In this document: piece by piece, positions 20,900-31,109 of the stretch | Numbering within the stretch: position 1 is the stretch's first letter | How the letters are laid out: each line of letters begins with the position of its first letter | NCBI RefSeq assembly: GCF_008831285.2 | Contig: NC_045146.1 | Coordinates: 20,663,289-20,701,148, forward strand | DNA length: 37,860 nt | Source of the DNA: Nymphaea colorata | Lineage: Eukaryota; Streptophyta; Magnoliopsida; Nymphaeales; Nymphaeaceae | Direction: 5' to 3' | Program-made: the position numbers and the translations under genes | Notes under the pieces: generated by a model | The model's input: only the letters and a program-made list of their open reading frames with translations | Told to the model about the DNA's origin: nothing | Database searches by the model: none

Positions 20900-21190
20900 A
20901 TGGGCATCTGTTTTTCCAATGGGGAGGTGGTCCATGTTGAGGAGATGCAGCAGTGTGGAAGATGGGAGGACGAAAAGAGAGTTTTTCAGGTGAAGGTGAG
21001 ACTGACGGCCAAGGAGTTGAAAGAGTTGGTGGCTCAGGCACAGAGTGCCGACGCCTTCGGGCCGATGCTGCTGAACAGGTGCCTGGTCAAGGGCAACATT
21101 CAAGTGAAGCAGTGCTGGCTGGAGCAGGATGATAGTTGGAGAAGAGAAGATGTGAAGAGGCCGCTTGAGACGATCGATGAAGAAGACTGA
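20900..21190 (+). CDS. Gene D: small MGIC-start protein, cluster member
   Basis: A 96-residue intronless frame. It starts MGICFS, with Gly2, Cys4 and Ser6 fitting myristoylation and palmitoylation. An acidic, variable segment follows. Residues about 30-48 (QVKVRLTAKELKELVAQAQ) match gene E over this block almost residue for residue. G-P-M-L-L-N-R-C-L-V-K-G at about 54-65 is the second shared block. The tail K-R-P-L-E-T-I-D-E-E-D keeps P-L-E-T-I-x-E of gene A's ending but lacks its Trp. A good TATA box sits 81 bases upstream and an AATAAA at 21328-21333. The leader just before the ATG (GCAGGGGGCGAGG) resembles that of gene F (GCAGGGGGAG), supporting descent by duplication including promoter-proximal DNA. 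Function unknown. Confidence 0.85.
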   Translation: MGICFSNGEVVHVEEMQQCGRWEDEKRVFQVKVRLTAKELKELVAQAQSADAFGPMLLNRCLVKGNIQVKQCWLEQDDSWRREDVKRPLETIDEED

Positions 21191-21327
21191 GAAGCCATGT
21201 TGATTGTGGTGGAGGGAAGGTTTCCTGTGTGTCAATTTCTGTTGAACCCTGGCGTTTAGTGTAGTTGCATCGCAAACAAATTAAGCGTTGAATTGCTTGT
21301 TCACTCTGCGGGTTAGCATGGCTGTAC

Positions 21328-21333
21328 AATAAA
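21328..21333 (+). terminator. Polyadenylation signal of gene D
   Basis: AATAAA, immediately repeated as AATAAATAAAA, about 135 bases after the gene D stop. Confidence 0.45.
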
Positions 21334-21339
21334 TAAAAC

Positions 21340-22080
21340 GTAGAATTACCTTCTCTATGTGCGGAACCTTTCCGTTTCTTCCTCTTTTGTTTATATGCAG
21401 TTTCAGTTGATGATCTTGTTGTTCTGTTCTTCCTTTATCTGCCGCTTGATGAGTTATTATGAATTTCATAATTCCTCTGAGAATCCGAGAGGGAATGGGT
21501 CTTTTTGCCGGGTCCGGCTCGAACTCTGTTTCTAACTGTTCCTTTTCCTTTATGTGGTCAACGGCAGGCATATTAGGCTTGACGCCAGTTGAATAGTTGT
21601 TGGATTGCTGCAAGTAAGGGGGTTAAGTATTGGCATTCCAAGAACGAGAAACCAAAAGCTACTCTTATAAGGAGGCGTTTGATTCATGCAACATTGTAAA
21701 CTGTGGAACGATCATGTTCCGAAGATTGCCAAGAAAAAGAGGCTCCACGTTCTGTGAACCGCCCTTCTGTGCTTAGTAAAGTAGAGCTTCCATTGGAGCC
21801 GTGTTTGTTCCACTTGTTCTGCAAAGCCGGCAAGTGGATCAGATTGTGTTCATTTCTGGTTACCGCCCCACGAAGCACGAATCAAAACTAGCGCCTCCTC
21901 CCTCTTGGATTATCTTTGAGATACCATGTATGCATCCTACAGCGAGGATGTCACATATACGTCAGTAAATGGGGAAGTTAAAAGCCTTATAATCCCAGAA
22001 AATTTATTTCGATGCTAAAATAAGGTCTATAACATGGTATTATTGTCAACTAAGAAATCATAGACCATCATCGGACGTAA
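21340..22080. other. Intergenic, no gene seen
   Basis: Downstream flank of gene D. Short open frames on both strands are not recognised and have no lipidation signal or shared block. Nothing else seen. Confidence 0.45.
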
Positions 22081-22490
22081 GATTGTACAACGAGCAAGCT
22101 GAGCTGGATCACGACCAACTTGATTTCCGTTTGAGTCACATATTGTTCTGCTCGAGCTCGACTAGACCTATATGAGGTAAATTCGAGCTCCATTTGTTTA
22201 AGCTCGTATCACTTGATTCATATAATTTTTTCTTTATATGAAAATGAAAGTCACAAAAATGATGTTAAAATTCATAAAACATTACCGACATGCTTCTGAA
22301 GATTAACAAACACGAAAGCCACGAGCCGAAGTCAAGTTTAAATGAGTCGAACTCATGTAACTCCAACTCGACTCATTTACAACTGTAATTATAACTCAAG
22401 CTAGAGCTCAACTCTTTTATTAAAAGAATAGAGCATGAGTCAAACTTTTACACAAACAGGCAAGTTCGAGTCCACCAGTTGTACATCCCT
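22080..22490. repeat. Degenerate GAGCTCGA-like block
   Basis: Dense variants of GAGCTCGA, ACTCGACTC, CAAGCTCG and CGAGCTC on both strands, in the same style as 1400-1750. No clear boundaries or coding frame. Likely relic of a dispersed plant repeat. Confidence 0.45.
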
Positions 22491-24450
22491 ACACCTAGAT
22501 GGCAATTGCTGAACATTAACTTAAAAGTAAAAGTTTGAGAATGTAAAACGAAAAAAACAAACAGCTCTCAAGCTGTTGATGTCCACTGCATGCAGTTGGT
22601 TTGAAAAAGAAAAAGGAGGAGAAGAATCACGAACGAAATCCTTGCACACGAGAGGTGGCATCACTGCTTACCATTCATCAGAACTTTGCCATAAGGAAGT
22701 CCAAAATCTGATGTCACCGCCCGGTTCCTCTTTCCTCCTTTAAAAGAACCATATATCATACTTTCGCTTGAAAATTTCAGGACGTCAATTATTTCTTCAT
22801 CATTGCCTTTATTTTAACGAACAAGACAAGAATATTATAGTCTTCATAATGGAGCTAGGAAAAAGGAAACGAGTAAAACCAGCAGCAAATTGAAAACCAT
22901 CAAACTCATGCAAGCTAGGCTGTTTACTGTTTAGTATCCGCTTTTATGACTGCCGCTTGAAGTGAGATGTTTGAATCAAACACGGCTTCTTGATAAATTC
23001 AAAACTCAAGAATCCTAGATTTTCAGACTGACTCTTTTACGACCAACCAAAAATGAATTAAAAGCCGTTAATACTCGAATGTTAAATCAGATGCATCTTC
23101 CCACGGGGCAGGTCCGATGGGCGCAGCCAGCAGACATGGCCACCTACTAACGGACCACTTCCAACCAAAAGATGTTATGTGAGGAAAATGCTAAAATAGG
23201 CGCAGGACAACTGGCTAGATTCGCACTGCATATCGTCTTTATCTACGTTGGTGCTTACATAACATATTAAATAGTCGCAAGTTTTACGAGCCTTCACATG
23301 TACAATTGGGACCAGAAAGTGTTGTAGTTTAAAATTGGGCCGACTTCGTGTTTGCAACAGGAAAGAAAGTCAGTGGTCGCCCGCCTTCTTCAAACTTGAA
23401 GTAGAAAGCAATTGCCTGCCCACAGCTTTTGAGCCCTTAATTTGCATCAGGTAGACAAACGCTTCCTTTAAACGTTAAAAGTGTGAGCGAAAAATATTTT
23501 ACTTGATTACCACGTGTGCCCTACAAAATAAGGGATTGGGTTGCGTGTATAGAGTGGAAGTGTGCGGGCAACAAATATACCATACCAAAGTGTGATTGGA
23601 GTATTTTTGAATTTTTTAATAAAAGAATAGACATTTTCACTTTTTTGCAATTCTTTCTTACAGATTTTTAAACAGTTCTTTTTATTATTTTAATAAAGGT
23701 TATATTGGTCATTTTGGTTCATGTGCACCAATTTTTGGAGCACGTAAAAGCGTTTGACTTAAAAGACCTGCTACGTGATAACTAAGAGAGGAATGATCGC
23801 ACCTTTTAGAGGAACGTCAACAAGAGGAAAGACCCAAACCATGCCATTTTTATGCTATGTAAGTTGGAATCTGATTAATGTATCGGTTAAGCACACATGC
23901 ACTACTAGCTTAGACCCCAAGAGTTGGCCTCTTAATGCAACTGGGCGCAGATATCACATGAGCAGTTATGGTTCATGTTTCCAAGGCAAAACTTTCTATA
24001 TACAAACAGAAGTTGAACCTAACATACATATGCAATTTAAAATTAAGGAGGGACGTTAAAACTGGTTCTGCCAACAAGCCGCATCTTTGAAGAACTCAAA
24101 CTTCTCACATCTTCAAAGTGCGTGACCACTATCACGTGCCCTTTACCTAACTCATAAAGCGCGCGTGTGTATATATATATAATGTGTCCAAGCTGAAAGA
24201 CCAACAAGACTTAACTGGGTGCATAGTCAAGGATCTAGGATGCCTTTGCAAATATAAAAGTAAGTTGGTACAGAAATGCGCTGGCCGGCAACAATTTAGC
24301 CCCGCGAATGGGGACCGGTCTAAGTTTGGATAAGTGACACGAGAACAAGGAAATCGCAAGCGCCGTAAAAGCATAATTAACTAAGTCAAGTCAGGGACTA
24401 GTTATCTAATTCGAGTGAGTGAAGTCGATCAACCAGATGAAGTAGAAAGG
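22490..24450. other. Intergenic, no gene seen
   Basis: A/T-rich spacer upstream of gene E. CACGTG words occur near 23510 and 24134. A short (TA)n run lies at about 24170-24181. The open frame at 23775-24059 has no recognisable feature. Confidence 0.45.
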
Positions 24451-24458
24451 GATAATGG

Positions 24459-24459
<1 letters not shown>

Positions 24460-24551
<92 letters not shown>
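24460..24551 (+). repeat. Compound microsatellite (TA)n(GA)n
   Basis: About 25 AT units (24460-24510) pass directly into about 20 AG units (24511-24551), then GAAA-type variants. It lies about 200 bases before the gene E TATA box. The same compound order occurs at 33285-33400. Confidence 0.95.
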
Positions 24552-24555
<4 letters not shown>

Positions 24556-24754
24556 AAGAAAGAGATATGAGAGACAGGAAAGAACAAGAATTAATTCACT
24601 TAACCTCGATAATAATACCTTTAATAACAAGCTATCAACATAGCGGTATTCAATATGACATGCCACCCAACTCATGGAGTTGCCTTACCCGTCAATTGTA
24701 GAGGGAAAGAAATATGGAGACAAGTCTGCCCAAACGGGCCCACGCTGCACTTTC

Positions 24755-24761
24755 TATAAAT
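24755..24761 (+). promoter_or_regulatory. Probable TATA box of gene E
   Basis: TATAAAT after a CT-rich word, 299 bases before the gene E ATG. The predicted leader is about 265 bases and contains the start-stop upstream frame ATGTGA at 24819-24824. Confidence 0.5.
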
Positions 24762-24818
24762 GCCCAACACACGGCCGCATGACCACCAAACGCACTCGCC
24801 GGACACTTCAGTTCTCTC

Positions 24819-24824
24819 ATGTGA
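24819..24824 (+). promoter_or_regulatory. Minimal upstream frame ATGTGA in gene E leader
   Basis: A start codon directly followed by a stop, the only ATG between the probable transcription start and the gene E ATG. Start-stop upstream frames are known in plants to slow ribosomes and affect mRNA level. Its effect here is untested. Confidence 0.35.
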
Positions 24825-25053
24825 AGCGAGCTAGCAGGAAGATCAGAAGCCCAAGTTATTTCTGGTAATTACTTCCGCCGTTTCTGCTTAATTGAGTTTC
24901 CTTCTTGCTTAGAGGTTGCAGGATTCTCGGATCCGTTCTGCTTTGACAGGCCTCTTCAATTGCCAGTTCTTGAGAGCAGAGTCGCCAAAGAAGAAGGCCG
25001 TAATCTCCGGTCTGTCTTGGTATCGGAGGTCGGAGAAGGAGCGGTTTGGTGAG

Positions 25054-25350
25054 ATGGGCAACTGTTTCTTTGCGAAAGACCGGGTTTCTCCTAGGGAGAT
25101 GCACCGTGATCGAGAGTGGAAAACCGAGCAGGAGAAGACGGTTTGGCAGGTTAAGGTGCGGTTGACGGCCAAGGAGGTGAAGGAGTTGCTATTGCAGGCG
25201 CAGAGCGGCGAGGCCATGGGGCCGGAGCTACTGAGTAAGTGCATTATGAAGGGCAGATTGGAGGTTAGGGAGTTAGCCTATGGGGATGACGATGGCGGCA
25301 GACACAAGAAGGTAAGCAAACTTGAGGCCATCAAGGAAGAAGAGATCTAA
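25054..25350 (+). CDS. Gene E: small MGNC-start protein, cluster member
   Basis: A 98-residue intronless frame. It starts MGNCFF, so Gly2 and Cys4 suit dual lipidation. Residues about 34-52 (QVKVRLTAKEVKELLLQAQ) are nearly identical to gene D. G-P-E-L-L-S-K-C-I-M-K-G at about 57-68 is the second shared block. D-D-D-G-G-R resembles gene B's G-D-D-G-G-R-R. The tail reads L-E-A-I-K-E-E-E. The frame is open upstream but without an in-frame ATG, so translation should start at this Met. The predicted leader holds one start-stop upstream frame. No clear AATAAA follows, which is common in plants. The mixture of B-like and D-like traits places E between them in the family. Function unknown. Confidence 0.85.
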   Translation: MGNCFFAKDRVSPREMHRDREWKTEQEKTVWQVKVRLTAKEVKELLLQAQSGEAMGPELLSKCIMKGRLEVRELAYGDDDGGRHKKVSKLEAIKEEEI

Positions 25351-25369
25351 TCGCCTTGTTTGTTGTATT

Positions 25370-26960
25370 TGATATTGCTGTTCATAGAGAGTTTCAGTGT
25401 ACAATTTTTGTGGTCGTATGTTTGGCGTCTTTGTTGTATTAACATGATATTTAGTAGACGATTTCTCTATGTACAGGATCAAATTTTTACTCTGTCTCCG
25501 TTATGTATAGGGATCTTTCTACTTCATAATTTGAAGCATTTCTGCTTCTTCTTTCCACTACCTTCTTTGTTATGAACCGACTGAAGGATTGAACTTCTCA
25601 ACGGATAAAGCTTTGACCAATTCTTGGTTCGGATTTGGATAAATCCAAAGTATTTTCATCCAGATTAATTCATTTGAAGAATGATAAGTCTGTTGGCCGC
25701 TTCTGATTCGATCGGCCTTCCCGTTCCCATTTGAAATGACATGTTAGAGAAAATTACGGGTCCCCGCCATAGCAAGAAAGAAGTCGATCACAAAATAATT
25801 CCTCTTCAAGAGAAGGAGTGTAGTGTTATTTTCAAGAAGAAAGAAAGAAATAAAACCTTCATAAGGACAAGCTGGATATCGCACAAGTAAAAGACTTTAG
25901 AAAATTCAGAAATTAAGTTAAATGGACCATTTGTGCTCTACCTTTTTTCTTTTAGTTTAACAAACTTGTGATTTGACTTTTCATCTATATAAACATATTT
26001 CCCATCAACGTTTTAAATGAATTAACAAGTAAATATACTAGTAAATAAGAAAACTTAAGCACATATATAATTTTGAGGTTTTCATTTTCTCATTTTTTTG
26101 AAAAAAATACCTAATTTCGAATTCCTTTTGTTTAATTAAACTGATCATTAATAACGATCCTTAAGCTATATTTTATTGGCATTATGAAATTCTTCCAATG
26201 AAAAAGCTGAAACAAATGCAAAATCTGCAATATTTAAGTTCGAGTATAAATCTGTTAATATGAAGAGAAAGAGACTGACAGAGAGAGAGATTTGTGTAAC
26301 CAATGCACTCTCCGTGACCTTGTCTTTCCTTTTGCAAATGTCTTCGTCTTTGTCATATTTTACACGTTAAATCAAAGAGTTTGCTGAATTTGTTACGTGA
26401 ATGTTTCTTATACCTCAATGCACGCATAAGGGCATCTAGCTTCAATTTTCAATATATCTAACAAAGAACAAAGACGATTCCTAAGCCGCATAGTAAAAAG
26501 GCGTCACTTTATTTCATATTTTGTCATGACCGTCCTTAATCCAAATTTAATTGGCAAGACACATTAGAGTCAAATACCCATCGAATTTGGCGAGAAAGAT
26601 TCATATCCTTACTTTCCCAAATCTGAGCCCATTAACTTTTTGGATGTGGAGCTTTCTCTCCTCTTCCAAATGCTCTTTATTTCAATTAACTAATTGAATA
26701 TGGATCATCTAAATTCAACCCAATATTGACTACCCTACAGGAGATGGCCCGAGGTTCTTCTCTTGAATCCATAGAGTCTTGAGTCTAGCTGCTGTTTTCG
26801 AAACTTTCTCTCAATAAATCAGATCTGATATACAACAAAAATACGATAGGATATTGTACACTAGAAATCGACAAAATTTTCAGATCAGAGCGGGGCCACT
26901 TACGTCCTAAAGTCCCAATCCTTATGAGAAAAAATAATGTTTCCGGTCTGAAAGGTATCT
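25370..26960. other. Intergenic, no gene seen
   Basis: A/T-rich downstream flank of gene E. It includes a GATTCGGATTTGGATAAATCC-style fragment near 25625-25680 and a short GA tract near 26279-26290. No gene or RNA seen. Confidence 0.45.
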
Positions 26961-26970
26961 AAGCTAGAGA

Positions 26971-27040
26971 GATGGGCAATTACGCGAATGCATTTTTCGA
27001 AGTCCACGGTTTTGGATGTGAAGCACTAACTCTTTTCATG
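26971..27040 (+). pseudogene. Possible relic of a cluster gene (MGNY start only)
   Basis: GAGATGGGCAATTAC here matches the start context of genes B, C, D and E (GAGATGGG, and C's ATGGGCAACTAC). The frame then reads about 24 codons and runs into a long T/A tract at 27042-27070. Neither shared internal block nor the T-I-x-E tail can be found downstream. It may be a truncated copy, since it lies in the 5.5 kb gap between E and F, or a chance match of about 15 bases. Confidence 0.25.
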
Positions 27041-28800
27041 CATTTTTTTTTTAAAAAAAAAAAAAAAAGAAAAGAAAGAAGATTCCGGCTGTAATGCGTT
27101 CACACTTGAATGTAAATTAAAAGAATATTTGACGGCCCGCATCTTTGTCGTGATTTTCATTTTATCATTATTTTAAAGCGGTTCGAAACGAAATTCAAGC
27201 CTTATCCTCCTGGGAGCGGCAGTACTGGGACTGCTTTGGCTAATCAATTTTTAATTAAATGATTATTTTCGGTGCTTTTATATTAATTAAAAGACCCAAA
27301 GCTCAGATCGGGCACACACTTTTTAAATTGGGCCAAGGATGCTTTATCACTTGCGTTGACCATATGGAAATAGTTGACTGTAAAATCTCAAGCATCGATT
27401 TGAGAGTCAACGATTGACCTTAATAAGGCAGCAACGTGAAAAAAGAAAAAAAAAAAAAGTAAGCAATATTATTCTTGACTTTTTTTTTTTTTTGAAAAAT
27501 CGTTTTCAATGGACGATCTGAAACATGCGTGCAAGCGTCTTGGTTTAACCTTCATCAATGAGGTACGTCAAGGCGGTGCTCCGATTTATAACAGGGCCGT
27601 GGTTTTCGATGCTCAGCAGTCAGCACCATGTTTGATTGACGTGTGAAGTTTTAGGGAATCTACCCATTAATTCTTTCTTGTCTTCATCCGGTTTCTGGGT
27701 AAAGCAGTTCTTCTAACGAAAAATTAGTGAGATTGATTGAACAACTTAAAAAGTGTTTTCCATTTTCTTAAGTAAACTCATGAAACAGCAACAGCCGCGA
27801 AATAACCACCGCAGGAGCTTATCTGATTGACGCCAAAACTTTTGCATTTAGGCACCAACATTATACAAGCATCTATTTAGCAAAACATTATACTGGTGCA
27901 CGAAATAGAGGCCCCTTCTTTGGCGTCCTGTCAATTGTTTTGAGAACCAAACAACGCCTTCGGGCAAAGAAGGTTATTTACACTATGTTGGTGCATGAAT
28001 TTTTTTGGTGCAACTATGGTTAATAATGGCAAAAAAGTTATTGGTTAATAAAAAAAAATTGTAAGAGAAAACCATAAAAGTTAAAAACTAAATAAACTTT
28101 TTTTAGATACTACTTAAAATATCACCCTCCCTACTTTGTTTTCTTGGCATATATATATATAAGTGTGTGTGTATTGTATGCACCGAGCAGCGTTGCATGC
28201 ATCGATGGGCCACAGCGTAAATGGAGTAGCAAACACCCAATGAAAATTTGAAGGTAAAGCGATTTAAGAGGAAAAAGACAGGTGTGCCAATTAACTGAAA
28301 AAGTGGAAAAATAAGGAAGAACAAGACTGGAATATACCAAAAAGTTTCTTCTGCAATAAAAACAAAAATATCCCTACATATACCGAAATAAGAAATTCAG
28401 CACAAGAAGGAATGCCTTTGTACATGTTAAAGCTAACACGATGGACGATGTATTTAATAATAGTGCACTACTCTTTTAAGTGGAGGGGCAATCAAAAGAC
28501 ATCGTCTTGTGTAGGCCAACGCTTCTCTCACTGGCCACCAAGCGGTTGCACTCAATTTGAATAGTAAAACCTTCGTTTATGTAGCACGTTACCCGTTAAA
28601 AAGCGATCATTTCATTAGGAAAGTAATAAACTTTCTGGATCGAACAAGGGAATCTAGGGATGTTCAGGAAGTTTCTGTTTCAAGAGTCATGCCAGTTTGA
28701 TCACAAGAAATCTAATACCTTCCCTCTCAGCTTCATATAAGTAATTGACTTTTGACAATTACATATTTCAATTTTAAGAGTTCTTCCGTCATATGACGAA
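27040..28800. other. Intergenic, no gene seen
   Basis: A/T-rich spacer. It contains a T-run then A-run at about 27042-27070, further A and T runs near 27440-27495, and a short (TA)n(TG)n stretch at about 28150-28174. No coding frame recognised. Confidence 0.45.
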
Positions 28801-28806
28801 CCATAT

Positions 28807-28984
28807 ATATGGCCGATCTCCAGTTCTCTTATGTTATCATGAACATGTAGACTTAGATTCAATTTTCTTTCGAATTCTAAACCCGTAAACCAAATGTATG
28901 GCCGATCTCCAGTTCTTTTATTTTATCATGAACACGTAGACTTAGATTCTATTTTCTTTGGAATTCTAAACCGGTAAATCTCGA
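28807..28984 (+). repeat. Tandem duplication, period 89 bases
   Basis: Two adjacent copies containing ATGGCCGATCTCCAGTTCT, TTATCATGAACA, GTAGACTTAGATTC and GAATTCTAAACC, starting at about 28807 and 28896. They differ at only a handful of positions, so the duplication is fairly recent. No open frame spans it. Confidence 0.8.
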
Positions 28985-28989
28985 ACCAA

Positions 28990-29390
28990 CTTCACAAACA
29001 TATGCCAAACATAAACATGTTTGTCACCATTTTGTCCTCAAAGGTGCCATTTCCAACTAGCTGTGTGATCTATCTAAATAATTTATAAGAAGTTATGGTC
29101 GTAGGGACGTAGCATTAGCTGGTTGGACTCACAGATTGTTGTGAACTGGTGTCAGTTTGATTTATGTGAATACTAGTCACACTCTATGGATGGATGGGAA
29201 TTATTGCATGTATGAACCCGAATATCTCAAAGGGGATTTTCTTTTATAGTAGGGCATCCCTGTTGGCCTACGCCGTCCCCATTAGACCAGAAAACGGCCC
29301 ACAAATATTATACTATTCCATCCAGGTGGCTAGAACGAGTTATGTGCACAACGCTTTTAAGGCATGACAATGGTATCGTTGACCCACTTT
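28990..29390. other. Intergenic, no gene seen
   Basis: Ordinary mixed-composition spacer between two tandem duplications. No gene, RNA or repeat seen. Confidence 0.4.
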
Positions 29391-29397
29391 TATGAGT

Positions 29398-29477
29398 TAC
29401 GTGACATGCACAGGAACCTATGGACAATGTTAATGAATGAGTACGTGACATGCACAGGAACCTATGGACAATGTTAA
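29398..29477 (+). repeat. Tandem duplication, period 44 bases
   Basis: A 36-base segment beginning TACGTGACATGCACAGG is present twice without visible mismatch, at 29398 and 29442, separated by eight bases. Perfect identity points to a recent event. Confidence 0.9.
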
Positions 29478-29479
29478 GT

Positions 29480-30600
29480 TGCACATGACATCACATAGAA
29501 CCAGGTTCCAAAACCAACTCATGAAGCTATCAATCTGATGACAGCATAAATAATCAAGTAAATTTTATCGGTTGATTCTACATATATCGTTGATGTTGTT
29601 GATCTACATCACCTTTTGACTTTTTTTAAAAAAAAAAAACAAAAAAAAGCTGCATGCCGTCCATTTTTCAGTTATTTAAAGATATATAGCACAGATGATC
29701 GAATTCCTACGGGATAAGGTCAATATCATGGCAAGCCTATCCGAAAAATGCAAAAGAGGCCCCTTTTAAAGAGTGGAAAAAACATTTTGGGGATATACAC
29801 GCTTGGAGGAGTTTTATCTCCAGCTCCCCAAGTAACAAACATGGAAAACCTTTTCCCCTTCTAAACTGCATATTCATGGTATCTAGTTTGGTTTTCGTCA
29901 TTTCATCTCTTTAAACTGCATATTCACGATTGCTGATTTTCGCCAGCGTGATTCCCCAAAAATTTTGATTTTCCCTGATGAATTATTTGTGTCGACACGC
30001 GCAAGAAGAAGAACTTTCTTTTTCTTTAAGCCTATCAAGCGTCACACTCTAAGATTGAGATGTCATAGTCCAGCAGGTCAAGGAACATAGATACAACCAT
30101 GTTGGCATTGGTAAGCTGCCAGCTTGTGTAAGTTTTTGCCCAGTGTATGGTCTAAGGAGTCGTCGTCAAACAAATCGATTGGTCGTTCTATACTCCCCAT
30201 CATTATTCGCCGGTAAAATTGATCAATCGATCGCCATATTAAAAACCTGCTCAGTTCTCTAATTTGATAAGAAGATGACAGCAAATTCTTCCCGGTTTCC
30301 GAATTCTTACTAAGAATGATTGAACAAGCCTAAGAGACGATTATTTTCCTATACTGATACTGACAACAAGAAGTCACCGAAACTCGAATATTAAGGACAA
30401 ATAATGCGTGAATAGAAACTTTGCAAGTATGGGAGCCAACCTTTTAGTGCACGCTGGCTTAAGTGATCCGAAAACTGCATTTCTCTTTCATGATCGAGCG
30501 ATCAACTGCAGAAGGTTCAAACTTAAAGTGTATTCGATATTTGTCTGTAACGTATTCAAGCTAAGAGGTTCAAAGATAAGTCCCTGACGATCGCCACACG
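29480..30600. other. Intergenic, no gene seen
   Basis: Spacer upstream of gene F. An A-run lies at about 29629-29648. A short repeated phrase (TTTAAACTGCATATTCA and CTAAACTGCATATTCA) occurs near 29862 and 29911. No recognisable gene. Confidence 0.4.
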
Positions 30601-30635
30601 CCTCTTCCATCTTATATCGGTGGTTTTTTGTTCTT

Positions 30636-30641
30636 TTGACT
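30636..30641 (+). promoter_or_regulatory. W-box TTGACT upstream of gene F
   Basis: TTGACT, a WRKY-binding word, 79 bases before the gene F TATA box, a favourable distance. Chance occurrence cannot be excluded. Confidence 0.3.
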
Positions 30642-30719
30642 TCCCCACTTGCTTTCATCACGCAGAGGATCAGCACGCACGAATAAGTTATCCGCCTGTG
30701 ACGCATGGTTGTGGTGCTC

Positions 30720-30728
30720 TATATATAA
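30720..30728 (+). promoter_or_regulatory. Probable TATA box of gene F
   Basis: TATATATAA, a strong plant TATA box, 92 bases before the gene F ATG, with a leader of about 60 bases and no upstream ATG. Confidence 0.6.
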
Positions 30729-30811
30729 TAGTCTGTCCACCCTGGCATACAAAGTCCCATCTTATCAAAGGCAATACTCCTCGTCTGTTTTGAAGGAGAA
30801 GGCAGGGGGAG

Positions 30812-31105
30812 ATGGGTCTTTGTATCTCCAACATGAGGCTGGTTCACCCTGAGCGCGACGATAATCAGGAGTTAGAGGGGGAGAAGAGGGTCTACCAGTT
30901 GAAGGTGAGGATGACGAAGAAGATGTTTCAGGAGTTGGTTGAGCAGGCGGAGAGAAGCCACACAGCGATCGAGTCAATCATCTTAAGCAGGTGCCTCTCG
31001 GGAAGCTTGCTTAGAATCCAGGGGTGGTCACAAGCCGATTATGGGCGCAATACTGAGGAGACGATAATGCTTGAGACCATCCAGGAAGACGACAACATCA
31101 GTTGA
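30812..31105 (+). CDS. Gene F: small MGLC-start protein, cluster member
   Basis: A 97-residue intronless frame. It starts MGLCIS, with Gly2, Cys4 and Ser6 fitting myristoylation and palmitoylation. Residues about 28-46 (QLKVRMTKKMFQELVEQAE) are a diverged form of the shared block. I-I-L-S-R-C-L-S-G-S at about 55-64 is the second block. The tail M-L-E-T-I-Q-E-D-D keeps the L-E-T-I-x-E signature, and a Trp at about residue 69 is not in the ancestral position. It is the last plus-strand member and the most diverged of B-F inside the helix-like block (the usual K-E-L is K-M-F). It has the strongest TATA box of the set and a leader like that of gene D. An AATAAG near 31178 may direct polyadenylation. 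Function unknown. Confidence 0.82.
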   Translation: MGLCISNMRLVHPERDDNQELEGEKRVYQLKVRMTKKMFQELVEQAERSHTAIESIILSRCLSGSLLRIQGWSQADYGRNTEETIMLETIQEDDNIS

Positions 31106-31109
31106 AGGG

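Noticed and set aside
20693-21235. 180-codon minus-strand frame
   Set aside because: It runs antisense through gene D, whose paralogues and TATA box support the plus strand; its length is due to the G/C-rich gene D coding sequence.
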